Shown: positions 15,376 through 24,334 of the stretch, one piece after another
How the letters are laid out: every line of letters begins with the position of its first letter
How positions within the stretch are numbered: the stretch's first letter is position 1
DNA from: JBBECE01 sp964574935
GTDB taxonomy: Bacteria > Pseudomonadota > Alphaproteobacteria > Rhizobiales > Devosiaceae
Reading direction: 5' to 3'
DNA length: 64,000 bases
NCBI GenBank assembly: GCA_964574935.1
Contig: CAZNOZ010000006.1
Location: 23,497-87,496, forward strand
Notes under the pieces: generated by a model
Database searches by the model: none
Seen by the model: only the letters and a program-made list of their open reading frames with translations
Told to the model about the DNA's origin: nothing
Program-made: the position numbers and the translations under genes

Positions 15376-17820
15376 ATGCCGTCATTTTCCCGCGGTCTCG
15401 AAAAGGCGTTGCACCGGGCCATGAACCTGGCGCGCGAGCGCAACCACGAGTTCGCCACCCTCGAACATCTGCTGCTCGCGCTCATGGACGACCGCGACGC
15501 GATCGCGGTCCTGAGGGCGTGCAGCGTCGACCTGGAGGCGCTGCGGCGCGAACTGGAGAGCTTCCTCGACGAGGATCTCGAGGGGCTTGTGATCGACGCC
15601 GACGAGGATTCTCGGCCCACCGCCGCCTTCCAGCGGGTCATCCAGCGCGCCGTCATCCATGTGCAGTCCTCCGGGCGCGAGGAGGTCACCGGCGCCAACG
15701 TGCTGGTGGCGATCTTCGCCGAGCGGGAGTCCCACGCCGCCTATTTCCTCGAGCAGCAGGACATGACCCGGTACGACGCGGTCAACTACATCTCGCACGG
15801 CATCACCAAATCCGGGGACTCCGAGACGCGGCGGGTGCGTGGCGCGGAGGAGGGCGGCTCGGCCGGTCTCGGCGAGGAGGGTGAGCGCGCGGGCTCCGGC
15901 TCGCCGCTCGAGGATTTCTGCGTCAACCTCAACGAAAAGGCCGAGGCGGGCAAGATCGACCCGCTGATCGGTCGCGAGCGCGAGCTCAACCGCACCATCC
16001 AGGTGCTCTGCCGGCGGCTGAAGAACAATCCGATCTATGTCGGCGACGCCGGCGTGGGCAAGACCGCGATCGCCGAGGGTCTGGCGCGGCGCATCGTCGA
16101 GGGCGACGTGCCGGAGGTCCTCAAGGGCGCGGTGATCTACGCGCTCGACATGGGCGCGCTGCTGGCGGGCACCCGCTATCGCGGCGACTTCGAGGAGCGG
16201 CTCAAGGCCGTCATGAAACAGCTCGAGAAGCTCGAGGATTCGATCCTGTTCATCGACGAGATCCATACCGTGATCGGGGCGGGGGCGACCTCGGGCGGCG
16301 CGCTGGACGCCTCCAACCTGCTCAAGCCGGCGCTGGCCTCGGGGGCGATTCGCTGCATCGGCTCAACTACCTACAAGGAATACCGCCAGTTCTTCGAGAA
16401 GGATCGGGCGCTCGTTCGGCGATTCCAGAAGATCGACGTGGCCGAGCCCTCGGTTCCCGACGCGATCGAGATCATGAAGGGGCTGCAGCCCTATTTCGAG
16501 GACTTCCACAAGGTCAAATACACCGACGAGGCGGTCAAGGCGGCGGTGGAGCTCTCGGCGCGCTACATCAATGACCGGCGCCTGCCCGACAAGTCGATCG
16601 ACGTGGTGGACGAGACCGGCGCCTCGCTGAAGCTGTTGCCGGAGGAGGAGCGCAAGAAGGTCATCGACATCGAAGACGTCGAGGCGACGGTGGCCACCAT
16701 GGCCCGGATTCCGCCGAAAACCGTCTCGAAGTCGGATTCCGAGCTCCTGGCGGGGCTCGAAAAGAACCTCAAGACGGTGGTCTTCGGCCAGGACGACGCC
16801 ATCGGGGCGCTGGCCGCCTCGATCAAGCTGGCCCGCGCCGGGCTCAGGGAGCCCGAGAAGCCGATTGGCTCGTATCTGTTCACCGGCCCCACCGGGGTCG
16901 GCAAGACCGAGGTCGCCCGCCAGCTCGCGGACACGCTGGGGGTGGAACTGCTGCGCTTCGACATGTCCGAATACATGGAGCGGCACACCGTCTCGCGGCT
17001 GATCGGGGCGCCGCCGGGCTATGTCGGATTCGACCAGGGCGGGCTGATGACCGACGGCGTCGACCAACACCCGCATTGCGTGATGCTGCTCGACGAGATC
17101 GAGAAGGCGCATCCGGACCTGTTCAACATCCTGTTGCAGGTCATGGACCACGGCAAGCTCACCGACCACAACGGCAAACAGGTCGATTTCCGCAACGTCA
17201 TCCTGATCATGACCTCCAATATCGGGGCCATGGAGCTGGCGCGCGAGCCGATGGGCTTCGGGCGCTCCCGGCGCGAGGGCGAGGACGAGGACGCGCTCAA
17301 GCGCCTGTTCACGCCGGAATTCCGTAACCGGCTCGATTCGGTGATCTCATTCGCCTCGCTGCCCCCGGAGGTGGTCACCCGGGTGGTCGACAAATTCATC
17401 ATGCAACTCGAGGCGCAGCTCGAGGAGCGCGGGGTGGCGATCGAGCTGACCGAGGCGGCCAACCAGTGGATCGCCACGCGCGGCTACGACGAGCGCATGG
17501 GCGCAAGGCCGCTGGGCCGGGTGATCCAGGAATACGTCAAGAAGCCTCTGGCCGACGAGGTGCTGTTCGGCAATCTCAAGGACGGCGGGCTGGTCCAGGT
17601 TGACGTCGCGGAGGACGGCCAATCCCTGCATTTGAAAACCCTGCCCCCGCAGCCGGCGCGCCCGAAGGCGATCGGGGCCCCGAAAGGGGCCGGCAAGGCG
17701 GACAAGTCCGACAAGATCGATGACGACGGCGGCGAGGGCGGCGGCAAACCGCCGCGCTCGCCGGGCCGCGTCCCGTCGGCCTCCAAGAAGGCCCGCAAGA
17801 GCCCGCAAAAGAGCGGCTAA
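15376..17820 (+). CDS. clpA: ATP-dependent Clp protease ATP-binding subunit ClpA
   Basis: 814 residues. Two Clp N repeats (1-150) are followed by AAA+ module 1 with Walker A GDAGVGKTA (about 220) and Walker B ILFIDEIH, AAA+ module 2 with Walker A GPTGVGKTE (about 503), and a D2-small domain. This is the hexameric unfoldase that feeds ClpP. A Lys/Gly/Asp-rich tail of about 60 residues (from KAIGAPKGAGKADK) extends beyond the usual end and looks disordered. clpP is not in the window. Confidence 0.96.
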   Translation: MPSFSRGLEKALHRAMNLARERNHEFATLEHLLLALMDDRDAIAVLRACSVDLEALRRELESFLDEDLEGLVIDADEDSRPTAAFQRVIQRAVIHVQSSGREEVTGANVLVAIFAERESHAAYFLEQQDMTRYDAVNYISHGITKSGDSETRRVRGAEEGGSAGLGEEGERAGSGSPLEDFCVNLNEKAEAGKIDPLIGRERELNRTIQVLCRRLKNNPIYVGDAGVGKTAIAEGLARRIVEGDVPEVLKGAVIYALDMGALLAGTRYRGDFEERLKAVMKQLEKLEDSILFIDEIHTVIGAGATSGGALDASNLLKPALASGAIRCIGSTTYKEYRQFFEKDRALVRRFQKIDVAEPSVPDAIEIMKGLQPYFEDFHKVKYTDEAVKAAVELSARYINDRRLPDKSIDVVDETGASLKLLPEEERKKVIDIEDVEATVATMARIPPKTVSKSDSELLAGLEKNLKTVVFGQDDAIGALAASIKLARAGLREPEKPIGSYLFTGPTGVGKTEVARQLADTLGVELLRFDMSEYMERHTVSRLIGAPPGYVGFDQGGLMTDGVDQHPHCVMLLDEIEKAHPDLFNILLQVMDHGKLTDHNGKQVDFRNVILIMTSNIGAMELAREPMGFGRSRREGEDEDALKRLFTPEFRNRLDSVISFASLPPEVVTRVVDKFIMQLEAQLEERGVAIELTEAANQWIATRGYDERMGARPLGRVIQEYVKKPLADEVLFGNLKDGGLVQVDVAEDGQSLHLKTLPPQPARPKAIGAPKGAGKADKSDKIDDDGGEGGGKPPRSPGRVPSASKKARKSPQKSG

Positions 17821-17871
17821 CACGGCGCAGCCGATAGACCGCGCGCTCCAGCGCCACACCACCCTACACGC

Positions 17872-17971
17872 CGTCATTGCGAGCCCGCGTCAGCGGGCGC
17901 GGCAATCCGGAGCCGCTTGCTGAGAGGCTGCCGCTCTGGATTGCTTCGTCGCTTCGCTCCTCGCAATGACG
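17872..17971. repeat. REP-like inverted repeat (second family)
   Basis: The 100-base element begins CGTCATTGCGAGCCCGCG and ends CGCTCCTCGCAATGACG, so its outer arms are mutually inverted (CGTCATTGCGAG/CTCGCAATGACG). Inner arms GGCAATCC and GGATTGC add a second inversion. It sits between the convergent clpA and HIT genes. This CGTCATTGCGAG family is widespread in proteobacterial intergenic DNA and differs from the element at 3404. Confidence 0.8.
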
Positions 17972-17994
17972 ACGGATGTTGCCTCCGGCCCCGC

Positions 17995-18423
17995 CTAGCC
18001 CTGTGCCAGCGCCTTGCGGATCGCCTCGGCGTGGGCGGCCAGTTGGTCCGGGTCGGCCATCTCGCCGGTCTGCGGGGCCATCGCCACCCCCTCATAGACG
18101 GGGATGATATGGAAGTGCAGGTGGAAGACGGACTGGCCGGCGGGCGCCTCGTTGAACTGGATGATTCTGAGCCCGTCCGGCTGGAAGGCGGCGTTCACCG
18201 CCCTGGCGACCGTCTGGACCTTGACGATGAGGTCGGCGAGCACCTTCGGATCGGCGTCCAGGAGATTGCGCGAGCCGGTCTTCGGCACCACCAGCGTGTG
18301 CCCGACCGCGTTGGGCATCACGTCCATGAAGGCGACGGTGGTCTCGTCTTCGTAGACCCGCTGGCTGGGCATCTCGCCGGCGATGATCTTGGCGAAGATG
18401 TTGTCGGGGCTGTACGGTTTCAT
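17995..18423 (-). CDS. HIT family protein (Hint-like purine nucleoside phosphoramidase)
   Basis: 142 residues. The HIT active-site motif reads HLHFHIIP (His-x-His-x-His), preceded by VGHTLVVPKTGSRNLLDA and FMDVMPNAVGHTLV. It opens with the typical IFAKIIAGEMPSQRVYED. HIT proteins cleave AMP-linked substrates; the in vivo role here is unknown. ATG 18423 overlaps the stop of the upstream desaturase/dehydrogenase gene as ATGA. Confidence 0.92.
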   Translation of the reverse strand: MKPYSPDNIFAKIIAGEMPSQRVYEDETTVAFMDVMPNAVGHTLVVPKTGSRNLLDADPKVLADLIVKVQTVARAVNAAFQPDGLRIIQFNEAPAGQSVFHLHFHIIPVYEGVAMAPQTGEMADPDQLAAHAEAIRKALAQG

Positions 18424-19562
18424 CGCGCCAGCTCCGCCGGTGCCGCCGCCGCCGTCCGCCGGGCCGGGCGCTGCAGAAAGCGGAACCGGAAATAGTTCAG
18501 GAGCGCCAGGCCCGTATAGGTCACCGGCACATAGGTGAAGCCGCGCCGGATGAAGAACAGCGCCACGGCGACCGCGGTCGTCGCCGAAATCAGCCCCCGC
18601 CCCATGCGCGAGGTGAAGGCCGAGGGCACGATATGGCGGTAGATCAGCTGCTTTGATCGGGAATAGTCCAGCGCCCGGGCGGCGAATGCGCGCTTGGAGG
18701 TCGCGTAGTCCTTCAGCCCCCGCATCCCGAAATCGCCGTGCAGCTCGATTTCCGAGCCCAGCCCCCAGACTTCCGGCGGCACCAGCCGCTCGCGGCCCAT
18801 CGCGGTGAACCGATCGATGAGATCGCAGAAAGTGACGTAGTTGGCGTTCCAGCAGTCGCCGGTCTTCAGCCCGTGGGCGAGCACCAGCACGTCGGCCCGG
18901 GCCAGCTTGCCTTTCATCCGCTCGTAGTCGCCGGCGGCGTAGTCGACGCCGAACTTGGCGGTCTCGACGGTGGCGCCGGATTTTTCGAGCCGCTCGACCA
19001 GCGCCGAGCCGAAGGCGCCGGAGGCGCCGGTCACCAGAAACCGCCTTCCGGCGATCTGGCAGGCGGTGCCCATCACGAGGTCGAATGCTGACAGGAAGGA
19101 GGCGTAGAACTGGTTGGGATGGACGTGGTGGAGGGCGTGATAGGAGGGCGTCACGAGCCAGAACCCTTGCGTGCCGCTCAACCTGTCCATGGCCATGTGG
19201 TTGTAGTCGCGCCCCTCCTCGAAAATCCGCGCCACGAAGAACACCGTGTGCGCCCCTGCCACGATCGCCACCGCTACCCAGCTGAAGACGATCCCGAACA
19301 CCAGAGTGCCGGCCATCGAGGTCAGGTACTCGGGCACCAGGTGCGCCCAGAGATTGGCCCGCACCAGTTCGGGATGCACGTCCATGTTGGGGTCGAGGAA
19401 CCGGTGATGGACGTCGTGCCAGCGCGCGAAGGTGCGCAGGAGGCCAAACCGCGAGTCCTGCCAGCGGTGCAGCAAGTAGTGGACGATGTCGAACAGGAAG
19501 GTCGAAGCCGCGAAGACGACCGCCGCTTGCGCCGCCAGCCAGCCGATTTCCGAGATGCTCAT
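18420..19562 (-). CDS. Bifunctional sterol desaturase-like / short-chain dehydrogenase fusion
   Basis: 380 residues. The N half is a fatty-acid-hydroxylase/sterol-desaturase domain with membrane helices and di-iron histidine boxes HYLLH, HDVHH and HALHH. At about residue 185 it passes directly into a Rossmann domain: VTGASGAFGSALVERL, DVLVLAHG and the catalytic YATSK. A C-terminal hydrophobic segment (ATTAVAVALFFIRRGF) ends it. The fusion suggests membrane lipid or sterol-like oxidation followed by NAD(P)-dependent reduction. ATG 19562 was chosen over the 19595 start because SISEIGW begins the first helix. The substrate is unknown. Confidence 0.85.
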   Translation of the reverse strand: MSISEIGWLAAQAAVVFAASTFLFDIVHYLLHRWQDSRFGLLRTFARWHDVHHRFLDPNMDVHPELVRANLWAHLVPEYLTSMAGTLVFGIVFSWVAVAIVAGAHTVFFVARIFEEGRDYNHMAMDRLSGTQGFWLVTPSYHALHHVHPNQFYASFLSAFDLVMGTACQIAGRRFLVTGASGAFGSALVERLEKSGATVETAKFGVDYAAGDYERMKGKLARADVLVLAHGLKTGDCWNANYVTFCDLIDRFTAMGRERLVPPEVWGLGSEIELHGDFGMRGLKDYATSKRAFAARALDYSRSKQLIYRHIVPSAFTSRMGRGLISATTAVAVALFFIRRGFTYVPVTYTGLALLNYFRFRFLQRPARRTAAAAPAELAR

Positions 19563-19631
19563 CAGCGCCTCTTGAGCTCCGTCGACTGGTGCCACGGCGC
19601 CCCGGGGCTGTCAATCGGGGCGAAGCGGGGC

Positions 19632-20813
19632 CTAGTCGCCTTCCTCCACCTCCCGGAACGGCGCGTAGCGCGCCAGTATCGCCTGGTCCCGGTCCACCTC
19701 GGCGCGCTCGAAGTCGAGATGCTCGGCGACGGCGCTTCTGAGGCCCTCATGGGCGATCCAGTGCGCCGAATAGGTGGTGCAGGGCAGATATCCCCGCGCC
19801 AGCTTGTGTTCGCCCTGCGCCCCCGCCTCGACGCGGCTCAGCCCGCGTTCGATCGCGAAGTCGATCGCCTGATAGTAGCACAGCTCGAAATGCAGGAACG
19901 GAAAGTGCCCGCTGGCGCCCCAGTAACGGCCGTAGAGGGCGTCGTCGCCGATCAGGTTGAGCGCTCCCGCCACGTAGCGGTCGTCCTGGCGCGCCAGCAC
20001 CAGCAGCACCCGGTCGGGCATCGTCGCCCCGAGCCTCGAGAAGAACTCCCGATTGAGATACGGCCGGCCCCATTTGCGCGCGCCGGTGTCCATGTAAAAC
20101 CCGTACATCGCGTCCCAGTGCCGCTCGGTGATCGCCTCGCCGGTGACCTGCTCGATGTCGAGCCCGTCCGCCACCGCGCCGCGCCGCTCGCGCCGTATCG
20201 CCTTGCGCTTGCGCGCGGTCAGCGAGCCCAGGAAGTCCGCGAAGCTCGCATAGCCGGCGTTTTCCCAGTGGAATTGCCGGTCGAGCCGCGGCAGCCAGCC
20301 GGCCTCGGCCATCATCGCCTGCTCGGCTTCGGGCAGAAACGTGGCGTGGGCCGAGGAGGCGCCGCGCTCCAGCGCCAGGCGTTCGGCGGCTTCCGTCAGC
20401 GCCCGCTTCACCGCCTCGTCCCGGTGGTCGCGGGCCAACAGCTTGGGCGCCGGCACCGGGGTGAAGGGCACCGAGATCTGGAGTTTGGGGTAGTAGCGGC
20501 CGCCGGCGCGCTCGAAGGCGTCGGCCCAGCCCCAGTCGAAGACATATTCGCCCCGCGAATGCGATTTCAGATAGGCCGGCATCAGCCCCGCCACCTGACC
20601 GGTGGTTTCCCTGAGGACGATATGCTGCGGCGCCCAGCCGGTCCGCGCGGTGGCGCTGCCGGAGGCCTCGAGTGCCACGAAAAAATCGTGTTCTAGGAAC
20701 GGGTTGGCCGGACGTTCTGCGCCGCTTCCTGACGCGCACCGGTTCCAGTCGGCGGCGTCGATCTCGGCCGCGGACGGGTAGACGGTGGCGATCAGCTGGC
20801 GTTCGGCGTCCAT
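19632..20813 (-). CDS. FemAB-like / DUF482 GNAT-fold protein
   Basis: 393 residues. The order PANPFLEHDFFVALEASGS, GYVFDWGWADAFERAG-like YVFDWGWADAF, FTPVPAPKLL, RKRKAIRRERR, YMDTGARKWGRPYLN and YYQAIDFAIERGL...AGAQGEHKLARGY is typical of DUF482 proteins, once called peptidoglycan biosynthesis/recognition proteins of the FemAB and GNAT type. These are thought to transfer acyl or aminoacyl groups, but the reaction is not known. It is immediately upstream of nothing on its 3' side; on its 5' side the glycerophosphodiesterase stop abuts its ATG (20813/20814). Confidence 0.82.
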   Translation of the reverse strand: MDAERQLIATVYPSAAEIDAADWNRCASGSGAERPANPFLEHDFFVALEASGSATARTGWAPQHIVLRETTGQVAGLMPAYLKSHSRGEYVFDWGWADAFERAGGRYYPKLQISVPFTPVPAPKLLARDHRDEAVKRALTEAAERLALERGASSAHATFLPEAEQAMMAEAGWLPRLDRQFHWENAGYASFADFLGSLTARKRKAIRRERRGAVADGLDIEQVTGEAITERHWDAMYGFYMDTGARKWGRPYLNREFFSRLGATMPDRVLLVLARQDDRYVAGALNLIGDDALYGRYWGASGHFPFLHFELCYYQAIDFAIERGLSRVEAGAQGEHKLARGYLPCTTYSAHWIAHEGLRSAVAEHLDFERAEVDRDQAILARYAPFREVEEGD

Positions 20814-21578
20814 TCAGCCTCCGGCCGTCTCCGGCAGGTAGCCCTCGAAGACAATCTGGTCGGCATTTTCCAGCGCCTTTGCGGCGTCGGCGTGGCTGCG
20901 CACGGTCCAGGCCATCACTTTCTTGCCCACCCGTCTGAGCAGCGCGATGGCGGGCAGTTCCAGTGCATGGCGCTCGCAGGAGACGAAATCGAACTGGTTG
21001 CCCGGCGCGTGCACGAGTTGCCTGAGCGCCATCCGGCGGGCCAGGCTGAGGGTGTCGTCGGCGGTCGCGCTGGTGTTGCCGGCATCGACGATCACGCCGA
21101 CGGGGCCCTCGAACCCGGCCTTCTTGACCCCGGTGACGAGCCGCGGCTCGAAGGACTTGAAGGCGAGGGGGCCCTTGTAGCCCCTGGCGGCTTTGACCGC
21201 CGCCTTCGCCAGCGCCAGCATGCCGCGGTCCTGCGGCTTGAGCTCGACGATCAGCGGCACCTTTGCGTCGACAAGCGCCAGCAGATCCGAAAAGCGCATC
21301 GGGGTCTCGGCGGTGCCCTTGAGCGGGGTTGTCTCCAGCGTTTCGGCGTCGATGCCCGCGACCGGTCCGCTCAGCTTGGTCAGCCGGCCCAGATCGGCGT
21401 CGTGAAAGACCATGGGGACCTTGTCGCGCGTCAGCTGCAGGTCGCACTCGATGGCAAACCCCGCCTCGATGGCGGCCCGGAAGGCCGAGCGGGTGTTCTC
21501 GACGATCCCGCGCGCCCCGTCATGCAGGCCGCGATGGGCGATGGGAACCGCGAAGATGGCGCTTACGGTTTCGCTCAC
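20814..21578 (-). CDS. Glycerophosphodiester phosphodiesterase
   Basis: 254 residues. GDPD-family motifs are present: IAHRGLHDGARGIVENT (His, Arg, Asn/Glu metal region), AIECDLQLTRDKVPMVFHD (Glu-Asp pair and His) and VELKPQ. There is no signal peptide, so it should act in the cytoplasm on glycerophosphodiesters from phospholipid turnover, like UgpQ. ATG 21578 overlaps the RidA stop (ATGA). It is the middle of a RidA-GDPD-DUF482 string. Confidence 0.9.
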   Translation of the reverse strand: MSETVSAIFAVPIAHRGLHDGARGIVENTRSAFRAAIEAGFAIECDLQLTRDKVPMVFHDADLGRLTKLSGPVAGIDAETLETTPLKGTAETPMRFSDLLALVDAKVPLIVELKPQDRGMLALAKAAVKAARGYKGPLAFKSFEPRLVTGVKKAGFEGPVGVIVDAGNTSATADDTLSLARRMALRQLVHAPGNQFDFVSCERHALELPAIALLRRVGKKVMAWTVRSHADAAKALENADQIVFEGYLPETAGG

Positions 21579-22039
21579 GCGCCCAGTTCCACCACCGCCT
21601 CGATTTCGACCGCCGCCCCCAGGGGCAGCGAGGCGACGCCGAAGGCGGCGCGGGCGTGCCGGCCCGCCTCGCCGAAGATCTCGACGAAGAGGTCCGAGGC
21701 CCCGTTGGCGACCAGGTGATGCTGGACGAAGTCCGGCGTGGCGTTGACGAGCACCATCAGCCGCACGACGCCCGCCACCCGCTCAAGCTGAACCCCGGCC
21801 CCGGCCTTGATCTGCGCCAGGATGGCGACGGCGGCGGCCCGGGCCGCCCGCTGCCCCGCCTCGACGTCGAGGTCGGCGCCCAGTTTGCCGGTGATGACGC
21901 CGCCGGCGTCCGCCGAAATCTGTCCGGAAACGAACAGCAGGTTGCCGGCGCGCCTGAGGGGCACGTAGTTGGCCGCCGGCGCCGGCGGCGCGTCGAGCGC
22001 GATGCCGAGCGCGGCCAGGCGGTCGTCGATTTTACCCAT
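21575..22039 (-). CDS. RidA/YjgF-like protein, YjgF-YER057c-UK114 superfamily
   Basis: 154 residues. NYVPLRRAGNLLFVSGQISADAGG and the closing SLPLGAAVEIEAVVELGA mark the superfamily. The usual catalytic Arg of RidA imine deaminases, in a VRVF/PPR context, is not obvious: the later segment reads VRLMVLVNATPDFVQHH. This looks like the TdcF-distant 'YjgF-like' subgroup of about 150 residues, whose function is not established. Its ATG overlaps the end of a tiny possible frame described at 22032-22109. Confidence 0.85.
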   Translation of the reverse strand: MGKIDDRLAALGIALDAPPAPAANYVPLRRAGNLLFVSGQISADAGGVITGKLGADLDVEAGQRAARAAAVAILAQIKAGAGVQLERVAGVVRLMVLVNATPDFVQHHLVANGASDLFVEIFGEAGRHARAAFGVASLPLGAAVEIEAVVELGA

Positions 22040-22109
22040 GGTTGCGTCTCCGCCCGGCGGCTTCGCCCGCGGTCAGGCAATCCCGGCACAGATACGGGAC
22101 CTCCGCCAC
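22032..22109 (-). CDS. Possible 25-residue CxxC peptide between DUF3572 and RidA genes
   Basis: Starting at a GTG (22109) only two bases after the DUF3572 stop, a frame codes for VAEVPYLCRDCLTAGEAAG and six more residues, ending inside the start of the RidA gene. The LCRDCL motif resembles half of a zinc knuckle. The arrangement (stop, GTG, 8-base overlap with the next start) matches how real genes are packed here, but the frame is very short and could be chance. Confidence 0.25.
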   Translation of the reverse strand: MAEVPYLCRDCLTAGEAAGRRRNHG

Positions 22110-22111
22110 CG

Positions 22112-22390
22112 TCAGCCGTCCGGATTGGCGCGATACCAGGCCCGCATCACCGCCTCGGCGTCGAGCGAGGCGTTGGCGCAGGCGGCCCTGAGCGCCGCTT
22201 CGTGATGCACGAAATAGTCGAGCAGTCCCCGGCGCAACGCCGGCGTGCCGAGCTGGGCCCGCAGCCCCCCGGGGTCGAGCCCGGTGGCGGCGAGAAAGGC
22301 GGCGAGCTCGGCGGGGTCGCTGGCGAGGTAATCCAGGCACGCCGCGGCGAACGCGGAAAGCGCGTCGCGAGGGGTTTGAAAGGAGTTCAT
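22112..22390 (-). CDS. DUF3572 family protein
   Basis: 92 residues: DALSAFAAACLDYLASDPAE, then FLAATGLDPGGLRAQL, LLDYFVHHEAAL and a closing MRAWYRANP. This is the DUF3572 pattern, an all-helical alphaproteobacterial family found next to divK-pleD in many Rhizobiales and of unknown function. It is divergent from divK, with 93 bases between the two starts that should contain both promoters. The conserved linkage to divK hints at a cell-cycle connection but proves nothing. Confidence 0.88.
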   Translation of the reverse strand: MNSFQTPRDALSAFAAACLDYLASDPAELAAFLAATGLDPGGLRAQLGTPALRRGLLDYFVHHEAALRAACANASLDAEAVMRAWYRANPDG

Positions 22391-22483
22391 TGCTTGGTCA
22401 TTACGTGTTTTGTAAGGTTTTGATGTTAGCCGAGAATCGGGGTTTTTCGAAGCCTCGACTCAAGAAGGATCGTCGTCGGGCAC

Positions 22484-22858
22484 ATGCCGAAAACCGTTCT
22501 GATCGTGGAGGACAACGAGCTCAACATGAAGCTCTTCCACGATCTGCTTGAATCGCGCGGCTATCAGACCATTCAGACGCGCAACGGGATGGAGGCCCTG
22601 GAACTCGCCCGCGCCCATCATCCGGACCTCATTCTCATGGACATCCAGCTCCCCGAGGTCTCGGGGCTGGTGGTCACCAAGTGGTTGAAGGAAGACGAGG
22701 AACTTGCCCCGATCCCCGTGATCGCGGTGACCGCCTTCGCCATGAAAGGCGACGAGGAGCGCATCCTGCAGGGCGGTTGCGAGGGATATATCTCCAAGCC
22801 GATCTCGGTGCCGCATTTCCTGGAAACCATTCACAGCTATATCGGCGCCGCCGAGTGA
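22484..22858 (+). CDS. divK: Single-domain response regulator DivK
   Basis: 124 residues, one receiver domain. The acidic pocket is VEDNELN (Glu9, Asp10), the phosphoacceptor is Asp53 in LILMDIQLPEVSG, and Lys is in YISKPISV. DivK is phosphorylated by PleC/DivJ-type kinases and, through DivL and CckA, controls the master regulator CtrA. Asp53 is also the Caulobacter phosphorylation site. It is followed 58 bases later by pleD, the usual order in alphaproteobacteria. Confidence 0.95.
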   Translation: MPKTVLIVEDNELNMKLFHDLLESRGYQTIQTRNGMEALELARAHHPDLILMDIQLPEVSGLVVTKWLKEDEELAPIPVIAVTAFAMKGDEERILQGGCEGYISKPISVPHFLETIHSYIGAAE

Positions 22859-22916
22859 GCGGCCGATCGGCAGCGGGGCGAACGCCTCCGCGCCAGCGAG
22901 CAGGAACGAGCCGCCC

Positions 22917-24287
22917 ATGACAGCCCGTGTGCTGGTCGTCGACGACAGTCCCACCAACGTCAAGCTGCTCGAAGCCCGCCTGACGGCCGAGTATTTCGAC
23001 GTCGTGGGCGTCAACTCCGGCGCTGAGGGGATCGAGGTGTGCCGCGCCGGGGACGCCGACATCGTGCTGCTCGATGTCATGATGCCCGAGATGGACGGGT
23101 TCGAGGTCTGCCGGCGGCTCAAGGCCGACCCCTTCACCCGCGACATTCCGGTGGTGATGGTGACCGCCCTCGACCAGCCTTCGGACCGGGTCAAGGGTCT
23201 GGAGGCCGGCGCCGACGATTTCCTGACCAAGCCGGTCGACGACGTGGCGCTGCTGGCGCGGGTCAAATCCCTGGTGCGCCTCAAGGTGCTCACCGACGAG
23301 CTGCGCTCGCGGGCGGTGACCGGAAAGACGATCGCCATCGAGGACGCGGTCGGCATGACCGGCTCGATCAATGGCGAGGGTGGCAAGATCCTGCTGGTCG
23401 ACGACGATCCGCGCTCCGCCAGGCGGATCTCCGAGAGCGTCGAGCCCTCGCACAAGGTCACGGTGGTGCCCGACCCCGCGGACGCGGTTCTCAGGGTCGT
23501 CGAGGACGAATATGAACTGGGCATCGTCTCGATGGCGCTGAAGGCCCACGATCCGCTGCGCATCTGCTCGCAGCTGAGGACCCTCGAACAGTCCCGGCTG
23601 ATGCCGATCATCCTGTTGGCCGAGGAGCACGACAAGCCGAAGGTCGTGCACGGGCTGGAGCTGGGGGTGAACGACTTCATCCAGCGGCCGGTCGAGCGCA
23701 ACGAGCTGGCGGCGCGGGTGCGCACCCAGATCAAGCGTTACCGCTACTCGCTGGAATTGCGCGAGAACCTCTCCAACACCGTCGCCATGGCCGTCGTCGA
23801 CGGACTGACGGGGCTCTACAACCGCCGCTATTTCGACCGTCACCTGGCGCTGATGCTGGAGCGCTCGCGCGAACAGGAGCGCGACCTGAGCGTCCTGATG
23901 ATGGATATCGACCATTTCAAGCAGGTCAACGACAGCTGGGGCCACGACGCTGGCGACACGGTGCTGAAGGAATTCGCCCGCCGCCTGCAGCGCTCGATCC
24001 GAGGCGTCGATCTGGCCTGCCGCTACGGCGGCGAGGAATTCGTGGTTCTGATGCCGGACACCGATCTCGAGAACGCCAGCGCGGTCGCCGAGCGGGTGCG
24101 GCACGCGACCGCCAGCGAGCCGTTCGAGGCGGGCGCCGATCGCCCCCTGGAGATCACCGTGAGCGTCGGCCTGGCGCTGAAGGAAGGCGAGACCGAAACG
24201 CCCGCGAGCCTGCTCAAGCGCGCCGACCGCTCGCTCTACCGGGCGAAGCGCGAGGGGCGCAACCGGGTGGTGTATGAGGCCGCCTGA
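22917..24287 (+). CDS. pleD: PleD, response regulator with diguanylate cyclase output
   Basis: 456 residues: receiver 1 (phosphoacceptor Asp53 in LLDVMMPEMDG), a degenerate receiver 2 (about 155-275), and a GGDEF domain with the active-site sequence RYGGEEFVVLMPDT. An RGVD motif upstream fits the inhibitory site that binds cyclic-di-GMP (RxxD). PleD makes cyclic-di-GMP at the differentiating pole after phosphorylation. It should share kinases with the adjacent DivK. Its transcript may end in the hairpin at 24314-24334. Confidence 0.95.
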   Translation: MTARVLVVDDSPTNVKLLEARLTAEYFDVVGVNSGAEGIEVCRAGDADIVLLDVMMPEMDGFEVCRRLKADPFTRDIPVVMVTALDQPSDRVKGLEAGADDFLTKPVDDVALLARVKSLVRLKVLTDELRSRAVTGKTIAIEDAVGMTGSINGEGGKILLVDDDPRSARRISESVEPSHKVTVVPDPADAVLRVVEDEYELGIVSMALKAHDPLRICSQLRTLEQSRLMPIILLAEEHDKPKVVHGLELGVNDFIQRPVERNELAARVRTQIKRYRYSLELRENLSNTVAMAVVDGLTGLYNRRYFDRHLALMLERSREQERDLSVLMMDIDHFKQVNDSWGHDAGDTVLKEFARRLQRSIRGVDLACRYGGEEFVVLMPDTDLENASAVAERVRHATASEPFEAGADRPLEITVSVGLALKEGETETPASLLKRADRSLYRAKREGRNRVVYEAA

Positions 24288-24313
24288 AGGCGCCGGCATC
24301 ACCCGGCGAAAAG

Positions 24314-24334
24314 GGCCCGAAACGGGCCGATTTT
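24314..24334 (+). terminator. Weak intrinsic terminator after pleD
   Basis: GGCCCG-AAA-CGGGCC (24314-24328) is a 6-bp GC stem followed by GATTTT. It lies 27 bases after the pleD stop. The T run is short, so it may be only partly efficient, or may instead be the first hairpin of a longer structured 3' region. Confidence 0.45.
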
